From: Nymphaea colorata
Lineage: Eukaryota > Streptophyta > Magnoliopsida > Nymphaeales > Nymphaeaceae
Direction of reading: 5' to 3'
Length of the DNA stretch: 35,751 bases
NCBI RefSeq assembly: GCF_008831285.2
Contig: NW_022204646.1
Span: 1 to 35,751, forward strand
Positions 21,250 through 32,667 of the stretch are shown here, piece after piece; positions within the stretch are counted from its first letter, which is position 1, and every line of letters starts with the position of its first letter. The position numbers and the translations under genes are program-made. The notes under the pieces are model-generated. The model was not told the DNA's origin and made no database searches. It saw only the letters and a program-made list of their open reading frames with translations.

Positions 21250-24200
21250 ATGTCGTTTGAGAAGTAGGTATAGATCTACTCCTACACCCTCACCCTCCTC
21301 AACCTTACCCTCAGAGTGAAGTTCCCCTGCAGAGTCTACCTCGAACACCAAGGCCGCAGCATCACTGCAGAAGTGGCACCCACCGCCTCCAATAAGTTCA
21401 TCTTCAACCAGGAAGTATCCCTCAAGAATTAAACCGACAAACAACACCTGGAAATAGTGGTCCAGCTGCTCACCGAGAAAGGCAATAAGTACGTGGGAGG
21501 CGTTATCCGTCTTGTGGAGAGTGATCTGGTGGCCTCTGAAGGATAGTGCATGGCTGTGCCTGTGAGCAAGTGCCTCGATGCCGAAGCTCTATGCGAGCTA
21601 CGCGTGGATCAAGTTGCCACCTCGCGAATCCTCAAAAAAGGCTCGCCCAAAAAGCAGCCTCTCAGAAGTTAGTACCACCCAGATCCCAACCTTCTCTACT
21701 CTTCCCAGAGGCCGCGCGCGCAGGAAAACGAAACCAAATCTTAGTTCAACTTTCCCATCAGTATTGCCCGCAAAGAGCGTTTGGATCGCAGCAAGGACCG
21801 CCTAGCGGTTGGAAACCCCGGCAGGATTGGCTTCAGAGGCGCAGAATCGAGAATAGATAAGGAAGCGGTTGGCAGCATAGCGGGCGGTCCTGCTCCGAGC
21901 GCCCTCTAGTTCGAGGTCTACAAAGAAGGCTACAACAAACTGAAGGAAAAATATCGGAAATAGACTGAGAACGCAAGATCCGAGATGAATAAGCGGCTCG
22001 CCTTGGAGAATAGCGAGAACAATCTCAAGCTGTAATCCATGCGGTACAAGCTAAAGGCAGAGGAACTCGAAAAGACAGTTACTGAAAAGAATCTAAAGAT
22101 TAAATAACTCACGTAGGTTATCACCGCTCTCCAGAAGAAATAACTGGATTCGAAGTATCTCAAGGAAGAGGTATAAAACAAGAGCTATTCCATCAAAAGT
22201 CTTGAAGAAACCATCAAATCACTCAACAGGGATAATAATTAATTGAAAGCATTGCAAACTCAACGATTCCAGACAGAGCAGGAGACCATACAATCCCTTA
22301 GAGATTAGGTGGAGAAGGTAAAGAAGGCATTGGAAAGTAGGGAAAGTGAGTTGCTGCGAGAAATCAAAATAAAGAATGATCAAATATCAAAACTGGAATA
22401 TAATCTGCATAACCGATCTTAGTAGCTAGAACGTGCCAAATGTAACATCTAAGATCTCGATAAGGCTATTACAAACAAGACTTTCGAATGGGAAAAAGTG
22501 CTACAGAGTGAGCGTAACTCATCCAAAGCAAAGCAAGGTGAGCTTAAGTAAAAGATAGCATCTTTGCAATCCCAAAGGACATAACTCAGCCAAAGGATTA
22601 CACAGCTCTAGCAAGAACTGCAAGATAGAAAAGGATAAGTCTCCAAGCTGGAATACGATAAGAAGGTGATCACTCAAAACAACTAAGTGCTAATCAAGGA
22701 AAATTAATAACTGAAAATTACCAAAGAAAAATATGTAGAACTCTCCAGATAGCATAAAGTGGTCACTGAGGATATGAACCAGCTTGAGAAAAACAAAGAG
22801 AGAGAGACCAAGATCAAGGATGCTGAAATACTTGAATTAAATTAAAAGATAAAGTCCCTTACGGAAAGCAACAAAAAGAACGTAAAAGATTTATAAGAAA
22901 AACTAAAGGCGAACCAGATAAAGTTGATATAAAATTAGAGCCAAACTGAATCTCTGAGAAACCAACTGGATAGGTTTAAAAGACAGTTCGAGACAGCTAC
23001 TAAGGACAGCAACGACCTGAGGAACCAGCTCAAGGATTGCAGAGCAGATGTGAAAGCAAAAGAAGAAACTATCTTATCCCTCACCAATCAGCTCAGCAAC
23101 GCTTCTAGCAAGACCAACCAGGGCGAACAAACAGCCAAGTTGGAAATAGCTCGCCTCAGATAATAAGTGGAAAAGCTAGCCAAGGCGCTGAGAGAAGAGC
23201 AATTACAATCAAAGCAGTACGCTGATACCATCAGTGAGCTTGAGCTTACTGCAAACAAGAATAAAATGGAGTGGCAGTTTAGGGAAGATAGGGCTATTAA
23301 AGAACTAGGCTACTCTAAGGAAAAAGTAACATCACTTGAAGCTTTCAGAACCGACCTGGAGTCCCAAATCACCACATTCACTTCCACAATCAGCAATCTA
23401 AAGACAAACGAAAAGACTCTCTCCGAAAAGATTCAAAGGCTTGAACTGTAAGCCATCAAAACCAAAGAAAATAGCGAAAAGTTGAAGAAAGATATCAAGA
23501 TTCTTGAAGAAAAATTGCAAAATAACGATCTCAACCTCAAGTCAAAACTCAAGGAACTTACAGAATTGCAAAGCGCTAAAGAAAAGACAGATAAAAGAGT
23601 GGTGGAACTTGAAACAGAAGTGGCAGGATTGAAAAATGAGCTTAGCCAATAGATAATATAAAAGCAAAGACACCATAAAATCGGATAAATTTTACAGGGA
23701 GATCTCGCAAAAGCCAAAGAAGAACAGACGAGACTGAACATCATCATCGGAGAAAAGGATGCAGGAGAGGCTGTCTTGAGGGAGGAGCTGAAAAAAGAGA
23801 AGGAATAATATACCAAGCTGGACATGAAGCTCAATGCGTTACGGAAATAGTTTGAAAAGTTCAAGGAAACCCTTGTGGATAATCTCAATACTGTATTTTC
23901 CTCCATTCCGGAAGGCCTTAATGGCCAAACTAGGCAAATGCGCTCAACAGTCACTGATAAATCAGCTGCAAAGGAAAATAGCGAAGTGCTTAGCTTGCTG
24001 ATGGGACTAGGCAGGTAGGCAAGACTGAATATGACTCGAACAGTGGACCAGCTCAAACAAACAATCCGAGACAATTAAAAATTAAATTCCGACTACTCCA
24101 CCTCAATGAACAAGAGCAGCACTGCGGAATTCGAGTTCAGCCAGGCCATCACCCAACTCCAGGAGGAAATGGCAGAGCTGCTGGAGGAGAAGACCAAAGA

Positions 24201-26114
24201 CCAAAACAAGTACGAGGAGGAAATTTTCCTCCTAGAGGGCCGGCTGAAAGAAAAAGATGCCTCCATTAATCAACTCACGGAACAACTGGAAGAATTTGAC
24301 TTCCTCATCAAGAACCTAAAGACATAATTCGAGCTTTACCGGCAAGAATCACAGAAAAAGGATTCCGCAAAGAGTAAATTAATCGAGGAACTAAGGGAGC
24401 AAGTTGAATACCAGACCGCAGAAATCGAAAATCTTTAACATAATATCGAAAAATACCACCAAAGCTTAGAAGCAAGCGAACTATAGCTATTAACGAGCAG
24501 AGAGAATGGTTAAAAACTCGCTAAAGACGTAGGATAGGCGAAGGATAGCATCTCACAACTGGAAGAGACTGTTGCCTCATTGAAGAAAGAGCTGAAGAGG
24601 GCGGTTGAGAGAGGATAAGAGCTAAGCATGGGAATAGCGCATAAATAGGAGGAACTTCGCAAGAATGAGCAAAACTTGCAGGAAGAGGAGCGCAAAGCTT
24701 CATAGTTGCGCGAATTTTTGAAGGGCCTGATGCGCCAGAAAGAAGAAATCATCAAAAACTAGCTGGAGAAGAGCGAAAAAGTGCTATAGCTTGAGACCAG
24801 CCTTGAAGAAGCCAGGCATTAACTGGAATCACTGGAGGAGGCTTATAAAAAGAGCAAAAACTTATAATAAGAACAAAAGGAAACCATCAAGAAGCTGAAT
24901 AAGAGCTTAAAGGACTAATAGACAGCTAAACTAGATGAAAAAGCAAGAGGCAATAAGCTGGCTGACCGCTTGAAGGACAAAGAGAAGGAAATCCTAGCCA
25001 AAGACGAGATGATTAGCAAGCTGGAGGATAGAGTAAAGAGAGAAGCAGAGAAAAAGGCCAAAGATGTGAAGGAACTATAGGCTTAACTAGACTAAACTTA
25101 CCAAAACTTCTAACCGTCTAAAGATAGTCCTGCTAGCAAATACTGTCCTTGGAAAACCTTAACGAAAAATATAACAATTAAAACCAAAAATTAACCGAAT
25201 CGTTGATATCCACTGAAGAAAGCCTCTTTAAGGAAAAGACCAAAAACGAAGAGCTAAGAGACAGTTTGACAGCCACTGAAAAAGCATTAAACGAATGTGA
25301 GCATGAAGTAAAGAGACTAACTGCCAAGATATAGTCCTGGAATGAGGAGTTACGAGTAGCTGAAGAAGAATCATTCAAATTGCAGGGCAAGATCAACTTA
25401 CTCTAGATGAAATTCGACATGAAGGAGAGCGAGAGTAGGGATAGCCTCCAGAATCTCAACGATGACTGGTCCAGCAAATACTACTCAATGGAGGAAGAGT
25501 ACGAGCAACGCTTAGAACTTGCAGAAAAGGAACGGGACTTCCTCAAGGAAAAATTGGCAGAAAGCGACAAGGAAATTAAGAAACTTGCAAACGACCTAAG
25601 AACGCAAGAAACTGCCATCTCTGGAATTAAGAAGAATTGCGAGGATAAGGTAAAAACTTTGTAAGAGGACCGCCTTGCCGCAATCGCACAGAAGAACACA
25701 GAGAACCAGCGCTTGGTAGACGAAGTTCGGACCAGTTTCGACGCACTGAAGCTCAAGGAGTCGGAATGCCGCAAGCTGAACAGCTAGTTGGAGCTACTGA
25801 AGGCCAACTTGGCCAAAGTGGAGGCTCGCTGGCGAGAAGGCGAGGAGAAAATCCGCAGTCTCAACCGCAGCTACCAGGCAGAGTCAGAGGAAATGCGCAA
25901 GAAGGAGCAGACATTCAAGAGAATAAAAGAAAATTTGACGAGCTCTCTGTGGAAGGCCTAAAGATAGGTGCGCAAGTTGGTCCAGAACAACGCAAGACAA
26001 GTGATTGAACTAGTGGACGAAAAGAACACGATTCGCGTAATGGAGGTGAGCAGAGTGCTGGAGCAGAGCGTGCTCGCCGCTATCTCCTTCAAGCTCGATG
26101 AGAAGGAGGCCTGA
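21250..26114 (+). CDS. Long C2-domain/coiled-coil protein (basal-body or cytoskeletal type)
   Basis: About 1,620 residues. Residues 1-110 form a beta-rich C2-like module (YSYTLTLLNLTLRVKF, CRVYLEHQGRS, NKFIFNQEVSLKN). A low-complexity linker follows (about 110-215). From about 22000 to 26100 nearly everything is heptad-repeat coiled coil (e.g. TISELELTANKNKMEW, LQEEMAELLEEKTKDQ). Glu in heptads is often written TAA or TAG, so under a standard code the gene would fall into dozens of fragments. One frame change near 25125 looks like a single missing base. N-terminal C2 plus a long coiled coil is seen in ciliary, basal-body and Golgi-associated proteins; no specific orthologue is recognised. It ends DEKEA-TGA, 60 bases before the next start. 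Confidence 0.78.
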
Positions 26115-26174
26115 TTTGATTATTTCTGTGATTACCCTTACTGGCATCAATTCCTAACTTAGGGAACATTATAT

Positions 26175-27607
26175 ATGGAGCGAAAGAAAGATAAGCTAAC
26201 CAAAATACACTTCTGGGCCTACGGAGTGGGACACTTCATCAACGACCTTGTGGTGGCCTGCTGGTTTAACTTCCTCCTCTACTTCCTCAAAAGAGTGGCA
26301 GAAACACCAGTTGCCTCCTATGTGCTCTTCATTGGACAGGTCACCGATGGATTGACTACGCCTCTTGTTGGATTTTTTTCGGATAAGTGCAATACTCGCT
26401 TCGGTAGCTGTGCTTCTATTTAGGCAAACGCATTCCTTGGTACTTCGCAGGAGTGCTTCTGGTTTCGCTTTCGTTCATGCCTCTCTTCGTGGTGATCAAA
26501 TCAACTTACGAGATCTAGTTTGCCTTTTACGTTGGGTTTGGCATCATCTTTAGCATCGGCTGGGCAGCCATCCAGATCAGCCATATGAGCCTCGTCCCTT
26601 CACTCACTCTCAACCGGAAACGCAGGGATCGGCTCAATAACCTGCGCAACTTCTTCACATTTGCCTCCAATCTGATTGTGCTCGGCCTAGGACTGGTAAT
26701 TTTCACCACTGTGGAAGATAATGAGGTGGGTTTCTTCGTGATTGCAGCAGTTGCTCTGCTTCTGGGCATGGCTGCCAGCATTTTCTTTCTTTGCGTTATA
26801 AAAGAAAAGCAGCTGTCCATAACTTAGGGAAGAGGAGAGCAGGAAGGCGAGTCTTTGATCGAAAGATAAGGAGATACGGAAGCGTGGGAATAGAGTCACA
26901 GCAACTGGAAATGGTTCAGCATGCCAGCTTTCTACCTTTTTGGCATCTGTTACATGGGCGTGCGCATTTACACCAACATGTTTGGCACCCTGCTTCCCTT
27001 CTACCTCGTGGGCGTCCTAAACCTTGGATCCCATGAATAGTCAGGCATTTCCTTTAATATTGCCCTTGTGCCTCTCATTTGCTACTTTTCCTCTGTCCTC
27101 GCAGCAAGTAAGCTGACCTGGTTCTACGCCAACGTCGGCAGAAAGAGAGCGCTTATGATAGGGACGGTCATATGCGTTCTAAGCATGGTGGTGGTATACT
27201 TTCTGATTGTCGATTTCGCGTGGGTGATATACTATGTAGCTATCTTCATCGGCATATCCCAAGCAATGGTTTTAGGAACAGGCATCAACCTAATCTCTGA
27301 AGTGGTAGGGGACAAGGGCAGCAAGGGTGCCTTTGTGTTCGGGATTTATAGTTTCTGTGATAAGATTACAGTGGGAGTCATCATTTACCTTGTGAGCAAT
27401 ACTTAGGCATACACAAAGACATCAGAACTGAACCAGGGGGATATAGACTTCATCAAGCTAACCCTCACTCTCATATCAGGTGGAGGATGCCTATTAGGCG
27501 CTCTAATCGTGCTCCTCTATCCTATCCCATAATATAGACATTCGGATAAGATCAAATAAGACAATAAAACTCCAACCAACGAGAAAATAGACGCGCCTAA
27601 TATGTGA
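26175..27607 (+). CDS. MFSD12: MFSD12-like major facilitator transporter
   Basis: 470 residues after removing a 20-nt intron (26404-26423), close to human MFSD12 (about 480). Twelve membrane helices are expected. Diagnostic segments are YGVGHFINDLVVACWF, GQVTDGLTTPLVGFFSD, IGWAAIQISHMSLVPSLT and GAFVFGIYSFCDK, all aligned with MFSD12 in order. The central cytoplasmic loop (about 26820-26900) is acidic and includes several TAG/TAA Glu codons. Human MFSD12 moves cystine into lysosomes and melanosomes; the ciliate substrate is unknown. Apart from the intron the frame is unbroken to TGA. It converges on the nuclease gene with 25 bases between the two stops. Confidence 0.9.
26404..26423 (+). other. 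20-nt intron in MFSD12-like gene
   Basis: GTAGCTGTGCTTCTATTTAG, phase 1. Removal gives CNTRFGKRIPWYFAG, matching the RYG-x-R-x-x-W motif of MFSD12; retention shifts the frame. Confidence 0.92.
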
Positions 27608-27632
27608 TTATTGAATAATCAAATGATCCATA

Positions 27633-28681
27633 TCATTCACTGGTAATGTGACGCTTGTGTCTTTGGTTCAATCCACAGTACTAATGGTTTGCCTTTCTGG
27701 AATCTTTAGCCAAGAACTTCCATAGCTAATGAGGGGTCATATTATCGGACTCTGTTGGAGCTGTCTTCGCTATTGATTTATAGATATCCTTGATGTAATT
27801 TGCCAGTCTGAATCCTGCCAGCGTGATTCGCTTCTTCGATGTCTCGTAGGTGAGGTGGATGTATTCGTCGTTGAGCTTGTTAGTGGTGGCGACGTAGGGG
27901 TAAGTAGTGTTCTGAGCGATGAGGAAGGATTCCTGGGCCCATACCAGAGGATCGATAATTTATCCCAAAGCAGCCACCTCCTTTCCGTACTGGTTGACCA
28001 ATTGCGAAGCCACTTCCTTAAGAGCAGTGAGGTTCTGCATCTTGAGAGGACGGACCATCACCCAACTGTCATTCTGCAGCAAGTACCCTCCTGCGTCCCA
28101 GTACGAGTGAAAATTGCTGGTTGAGCCATTCTTGAGGACAACTTTCAAGAAATTTCCGCCTACATCTCCTTTGGGGAAGCTCTCGTTGAAGAGAGCAACA
28201 GAATGAAGCGGTTGGTGGATGTCACCGACCAAATGAACCAGATACCTAGCAAACAAAGCCCTCTCAGCTGTCGTCTTGTTGATGTTGGTCCTCAGCACCT
28301 TGGAGGCTACCTTCATGATTTCGATTGAGTTTACTGCTGACTCGGTGTAGTTGATGACTGGGTTGACAGTATCCTCGACGTATGGACTTAGTGAATGCAT
28401 ATTTACCCATCCTTGTAGTGCCACGGATTGAACAGGCCCATGTTGTATTTGTTCGATTTGATATCATCCGCCCAGCAAGCAGACTCGATGAAAGTGGAAC
28501 TGCGCCCATCGCAGAGCTCATTGATGGAGTATATGAGCTCTCTGAAATGGACAACAGCATAAGAATCCTCCTCGAGCAGTTTAGCCTCGGCGATTGCAGC
28601 AGTCAGCATGTGACCCACATCCCACCAAGAGAGACAGAGAATGGGTAGGGCTAGCAGCACCAAGGGAAGGGACAGCTTCAT
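27633..28681 (-). CDS. Secreted S1/P1-type zinc nuclease
   Basis: 342 residues. It begins with a signal peptide (MKLSLPLVLLALPILCLS) cleaved to expose Trp as the mature N-terminus, as in P1 nuclease, where Trp1 binds zinc. All nine trinuclear-zinc positions are visible: WWDVGH (Trp1, His6), ACWADD (Asp), PWHYKD (His), LVHLVGDIHQPLH (His, Asp, His) and FHSYWD (His, Asp). Several NxS/T sequons (NYTES, NKTT, NGST) fit a glycosylated secretory protein. It would cut single-stranded DNA and RNA, probably in food vacuoles or outside the cell. One 20-nt intron (28387-28406) is removed; otherwise one frame to TGA. The C-terminus after the family domain is basic and of unknown use. Confidence 0.93.
28387..28406 (-). 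other. 20-nt intron in S1/P1 nuclease gene
   Basis: Coding strand GTAAATATGCATTCACTAAG, phase 2. Removal joins NPWHYKDG to PYVEDTVNPV directly after the zinc-binding His and restores the frame. Confidence 0.92.
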
Positions 28682-28747
28682 AATTATATTAGAATCGATG
28701 GTTAGCAATCACAACATCACAATAATCTACCATTCATTAAGTACTCA

Positions 28748-31087
28748 TCACAATTCCTTGAGGACGCCATTCTCTCCCACCTATACGCTCGGGTACTCCT
28801 CGCTCATGATCGGCCTGTCGTTCTCAAAGCCAGCATCAGGAGAACGTTACATCCAGATCAGGTCCTTCTTGTGAATGTTCTCTCTGTTGTTGAAGATAAG
28901 GTCACGATAACATCCTGATTTGCGCAGTTCCTTAATAAATGGCTGCTTACCTTTACAAGACGCTAAAGGTTGTCAAGAGACCAGTATCCGCTGACCAGCT
29001 CCTCGAACATAGGAACGCAGTTGACTCTGAAGGCCTCCCGCATGATGCTGAGATGTCTGGACCTTGAAGGAGTGGCGCTTACAGCCTTCACCTTGCTTCC
29101 CAGGGCGTAGACAGCAACGAAATCCCAGTTCTCCACCGATCCGATGATCAGCACGCTGTCGAAGAAGTCACGAGTGCCCACGTAGGAAAGCTTTTTCCCG
29201 AAGAAGGAATGCGTCTGGAATGGCACATAGGAGAAGGGGATTCGCTGAATCAATCCAATTTTACGAGCGCTTCCATGTTGAGAGCCACGTTGTAGCCTTG
29301 CTCCATGGCTACGTTGGGATTGCTGCTCACCAGTCTCTTGTTTAGGAGGAAATATTCGTTGGCTGATCCGCTTCCCGCCGCGAAGACTCTGATGTTGTCA
29401 GTGCGACCGAAGGTATCCCCACTGATGCGGTCGTCGTGGAAGAAGTCGAAATCAGTGTACTTGCCGTTCTTCACCCATTCCTAAATCGCAAAAAGTATAC
29501 GGTATTGCCTGCAAAGGCATGGGGGAAGACGACGACAGCATCGGCTTTGAGTCTGAGCTCTTCTGAGATGCGGACCTGCACTGAATCTTGGTAGTTGGGT
29601 TTCGGATCATTGAGATTTACTTTCAAGAAGGGGTTATTGCTGGTCAATTTCTTCTTGTTCTTCTTGCTGAACCTATTGGAGAAGATAAGCTCGTCCTGAA
29701 CTTTAATATAGAAGTCGACTCCGCGGGAAGTGAATTCTTTCGCGAACGCCTTTTAGATATCAGGACCAAGGTATTCAGCAATGGCGGAATCTTTCTCAGT
29801 ATCAACCACCTGCACTTTAATATCTGGGAATTCCTTATTGAGAGCTTCGATGAATTAAAGACTCTAGATGTTGTAGCCGAGCACAAGGAGACTTTTGACT
29901 GTATTTTTATTGAGGAAAGTCAGCAATTTTTGATGCTGTTCTTTCGAGCGGAGAGGACAGAAGACATTCTCAGCGAGGTTGATGCGACTGTCCTTGTCTG
30001 AGTTGACGGTGATGGATTCGTAGGTGGGTATTTTTTGCACGACGCCAGTGGCGACCAGAAGAGCATCGAACTACAGCCTTGTGCCATCGCCGAAAGTGAT
30101 ATAAGGGTAATACTGCTTGTTGATGATCCTGTAGGCTTCTTAATTGAAGATGAAGTCAATGCCGTAATACTCATACCACTCCTTCCTGTAGTAAGCTAGT
30201 TTATTGTATATCTTCTCCTAGAGCTGCTCGCGGATGTATTCATCAAGCTCCTTCCCAGACCTCAGATCATAGTTGGTGTTTTTATTGGGAGTGCTGTTGG
30301 GCGCGTTTTATTTGTCATTGAGATGCAAGTTGAGGATGGATTTGTGCAAGTATTCCTTCTTGTAGGGATAGTGGAATTTCCCCTCTTTTACCACTGATAT
30401 TTCGCCCTGGAAGCCAAACTGCCGCAATCCGTTGACGCAGCCGATAGTAGCTGCATCGTCCCCTCCCAAAATGACCACCTTGCGCAAATCCTCAACGTCG
30501 CGTTCTAGAAGACTGGGCGCCACTGAGGAGGGAATGGCTAGCGGGTAGACCAGCTTCACGATGCCGTTGCGTTCCTCGGAAAAGAAGATGGGCAGGTTGA
30601 ATAGGGAAGGACCGTGCTCGACGCTGCCTGACTTGATGTCGAAGATGCATCCGTGGTGGGGGCAAAATAATTTGTCATTGAAGCAAATCGCGTCCTAGAG
30701 AGAAGAGTGGGTGTTGTCGGTTTCGAACGGTTCCTTGTGCGGGCATGCCGCCGAGAAGGAGTATAGTTTGTTGTTGAGCCTCATCACCATGATCTTGCGG
30801 TCCCTGCCTTCATGATCCTTCACAGTGACTACTTTTCGCTCTCCTTCCACCAGCTCCTTCCCCTAGCATACGTCGACCGTCTGCAGTTTCTTGATATAGG
30901 AATCCAGGTTGATTGTGGTGGGCTACTCATCAGAAAGAGGAGCTGTGCTCGTCTCCTCAACCACCATGGAGTCTAGGAGCATTTTGCGGGTCCTAAAGAA
31001 GGAGTAAGCGAGGATGGTGCTGGCAGCGATTATCTTTTTGGGTGTGAAGAAGCGACTAAACAAGTTTCGACCGAACCGAGAGAACAT
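28748..31087 (-). CDS. AIFM3: Rieske/AIF-type flavoprotein, AIFM3-like, with degenerate nucleotide-binding motifs
   Basis: 759 residues after removing three 20-nt introns. A basic N-terminus (MFSRFGRNLFSRFFTPKK) followed by a hydrophobic stretch suggests mitochondrial import or anchoring. The Rieske [2Fe-2S] motifs are AACPHKEPF (residue 115) and FCPHHGCIF (residue 142). The oxidoreductase part follows AIFM3 to the C-terminus (FFGKKLSYVG; NWDFVAVYALGSKVKAVSA). The FAD fold reads VVILGGDDAAT where GxGxxG is expected, the NAD fold LLVLGYNIESLEF lacks two glycines, and FAAGSGSA has Ser for the FAD-binding Asp. Human AIFM3 is about 605 residues. The last 90 residues beyond the homologous region are unique. 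Ends TGA-TGA. Redox activity of the flavin half is doubtful. Confidence 0.88.
28931..28950 (-). other. 20-nt intron 3 of AIFM3-like gene
   Basis: Coding strand GTAAGCAGCCATTTATTAAG, phase 0. Removal joins RLVK to ELRKSGCYRDLIF and leads to a clean TGA at 28748. Confidence 0.85.
29245..29264 (-). other. 20-nt intron 2 of AIFM3-like gene
   Basis: Coding strand GTAAAATTGGATTGATTCAG, phase 0. It contains an in-frame TGA, so retention would stop translation. Removal joins NMEAL to RIPFSYVPFQTHSFFGK, as in AIFM3. Confidence 0.93.
29481..29500 (-). other. 20-nt intron 1 of AIFM3-like gene
   Basis: Coding strand GTATACTTTTTGCGATTTAG, phase 0. Removal joins PHAFAGNT to EWVKNGKYTDF and restores the frame. 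Confidence 0.92.
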
Positions 31088-31167
31088 TTCCCTATAAGAA
31101 TCCGATATTATTGTTGACACAATTATAAATGGACAGTCGTGTTGCATTGACCATACAAATCACTGGC

Positions 31168-31634
31168 TCACTCCTGGTATTTGGGGATCAGGTTGAAGAA
31201 CTTGCTCAGCGCACGCTCAGTCCCGTTGATTGCACCCATTGAGAGCTCCACAACGCCCAAACCCACCAGAATCTCCCAGAAGGCCACCACTTGCACAGCC
31301 ACCAAAAGGATGAACCACGATGGCAAAAGATACGTCAGCTGTGCAGCCAGGCCAAGGGCCACAATCACCATCAACTCTAAGCTAAATCCATAGATACTGT
31401 GCACTCCCGAAAGCTAGAGGTACTTGCGGAGGAGGTCGTTGGCGGAGCAGCACTTCTCCTCTTGGCAGCAGTTGGCCTGCTGGAGGAGGTGGGGGCGAGG
31501 GTGGCGGTGAGTATGATTGCGATGGCGATGAAGGAGGTGAAGTTGGGGAGGAGGTAGTAGGCGAGGAGGAGGGAGTTGAGCAGGAGGGCGTGCTTGGCGA
31601 TCGGCAGGTACTGCTTCAGCTGCTATGCGTTCAT
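31168..31634 (-). CDS. Small multi-pass membrane protein, unknown
   Basis: About 155 residues with four hydrophobic segments: HALLLNSLLLAYYLLP, SFIAIAIILTATLAP, LELMVIVALGLAAQLTYLLP and FILLVAVQVVAFWEIL. Between the second and third is a Cys-rich loop NCCQEEKCC. The frames join if one C is missing from the C-run near 31493. It starts ATG-AAC-GCA-TAG and ends NLIPKYQE-TGA. I do not recognise a family. It lies 80 bases upstream of the AIFM3-like gene on the same strand. Confidence 0.6.
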
Positions 31635-31843
31635 CTCTCAAATTGATTATATACATAAGCTACCCCCAGTTGAGCATACTCACAAACACCATCAAATAAA
31701 AGTGAATACACCATATACTCCTTACAACTTCCCTCCTCCTTAGCCACGGTAAGAGTTGCACAATCCCAGGTTTTACTTCCATAAATGGGATAATTGATTT
31801 CTCGTATACGGGGTGAACTATCGGAATAATATCGATAATTCAA

Positions 31844-32622
31844 ATGGAAAGTCTGCTCCTTCGCATCTCCGACCTCAGACAGCAAATCACTGCATTTCTA
31901 CGCGATTGTGCACGAGAATTACCCAATAACTCAGCCCCACTCATCCTGTACTCCTCCTACGATCGATACCTAACCGTCAAGGATATCAATGGACACCAGT
32001 GGAGGGTGGACGAGACTTACATCAACAGCTTCCACCACGTATACAGCAAACAAGCATGTAATCACTGTCCAATTTAGATAAGATAGTGCGGCTGGTGGAC
32101 TGGACGCTAGATTTGAAATTCAGTGGAAAAGAATGCACCAAGATGGAAGTGGTCTCCTCCGATGCAGAGTTCTACTCCGGAAAGGACAGCAAACGCATCT
32201 CCGCATGCCACTTCAAGTTCGCACTTGCCGAAACACCCACCGAGATAGCCTAGCTCGGAAAGGAAGCCAAAGGCTATCTCAATCGCATCGGAAAGAGAGA
32301 GGTTTGTAGTGTTTCCCGAAATATACACAAGTAAATGAAAACATTGATATCGTTCGCAAAAAGGAAGGAAAAGCAGCAACTGCCGACAATTGAATACCAA
32401 CCTTGGAAGAAGGTAGAGAAAGAGCTTACCCCTTAAGATGCTCTCTCACCCGCAGGGCTATAGGTTCTGGACAAGATGAGGCACTTCATCAAAATAGACC
32501 AGATACTAGAATTCGCCAAAAGCCATAACCTGTCGATGGAGTGCACCACCAGTCTGAAGGACCTGCTATAGCACAAATCCAAAATCGCCAAGAAAGAACC
32601 CAACGATGAGCAGGCCAAGTGA
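31844..32622 (+). CDS. Protein of unknown function
   Basis: 252 residues after removing one 20-nt intron (32058-32077); the spliced length is an exact multiple of three with a single TGA at the end. It starts MESLLLRISDLRQQITAFLRD. The centre has a mixed beta region (PLILYSSYDRYLTVKDI, GHQWRVDETYI, KIVRLVDWTLDLKF), the C-terminus is basic and helical (FAKRKEKQQLPT, EHKSKIAKKEPNDE). No signal peptide or membrane helix. I do not recognise a family. It lies 45 bases before striatin on the same strand and is divergent from the small membrane protein gene across 209 bases. Confidence 0.7.
32058..32077 (+). other. 20-nt intron in the unknown gene at 31.8-32.6 kb
   Basis: GTAATCACTGTCCAATTTAG, phase 1. 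Removal joins HHVYSKQAY to KIVRLVDWTLDL and gives one frame to TGA. Confidence 0.88.
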
Positions 32623-32667
32623 TGCCTTTGAGTTAAATTAATCATCATCTATTATAAACAGATTTGA

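Noticed and set aside
23433-24074. Minus-strand open frame of about 213 codons
   Set aside because: Antisense to the coiled-coil gene; its Ser/Leu/Phe-rich composition is the mirror of Glu/Lys-rich codons.
31631-31885. Minus-strand open frame of about 84 codons in the spacer at 31.6-31.9 kb
   Set aside because: No ATG, ends in TGA right before another start and overlaps the 5' end of the plus-strand gene; kept only as a possibility.
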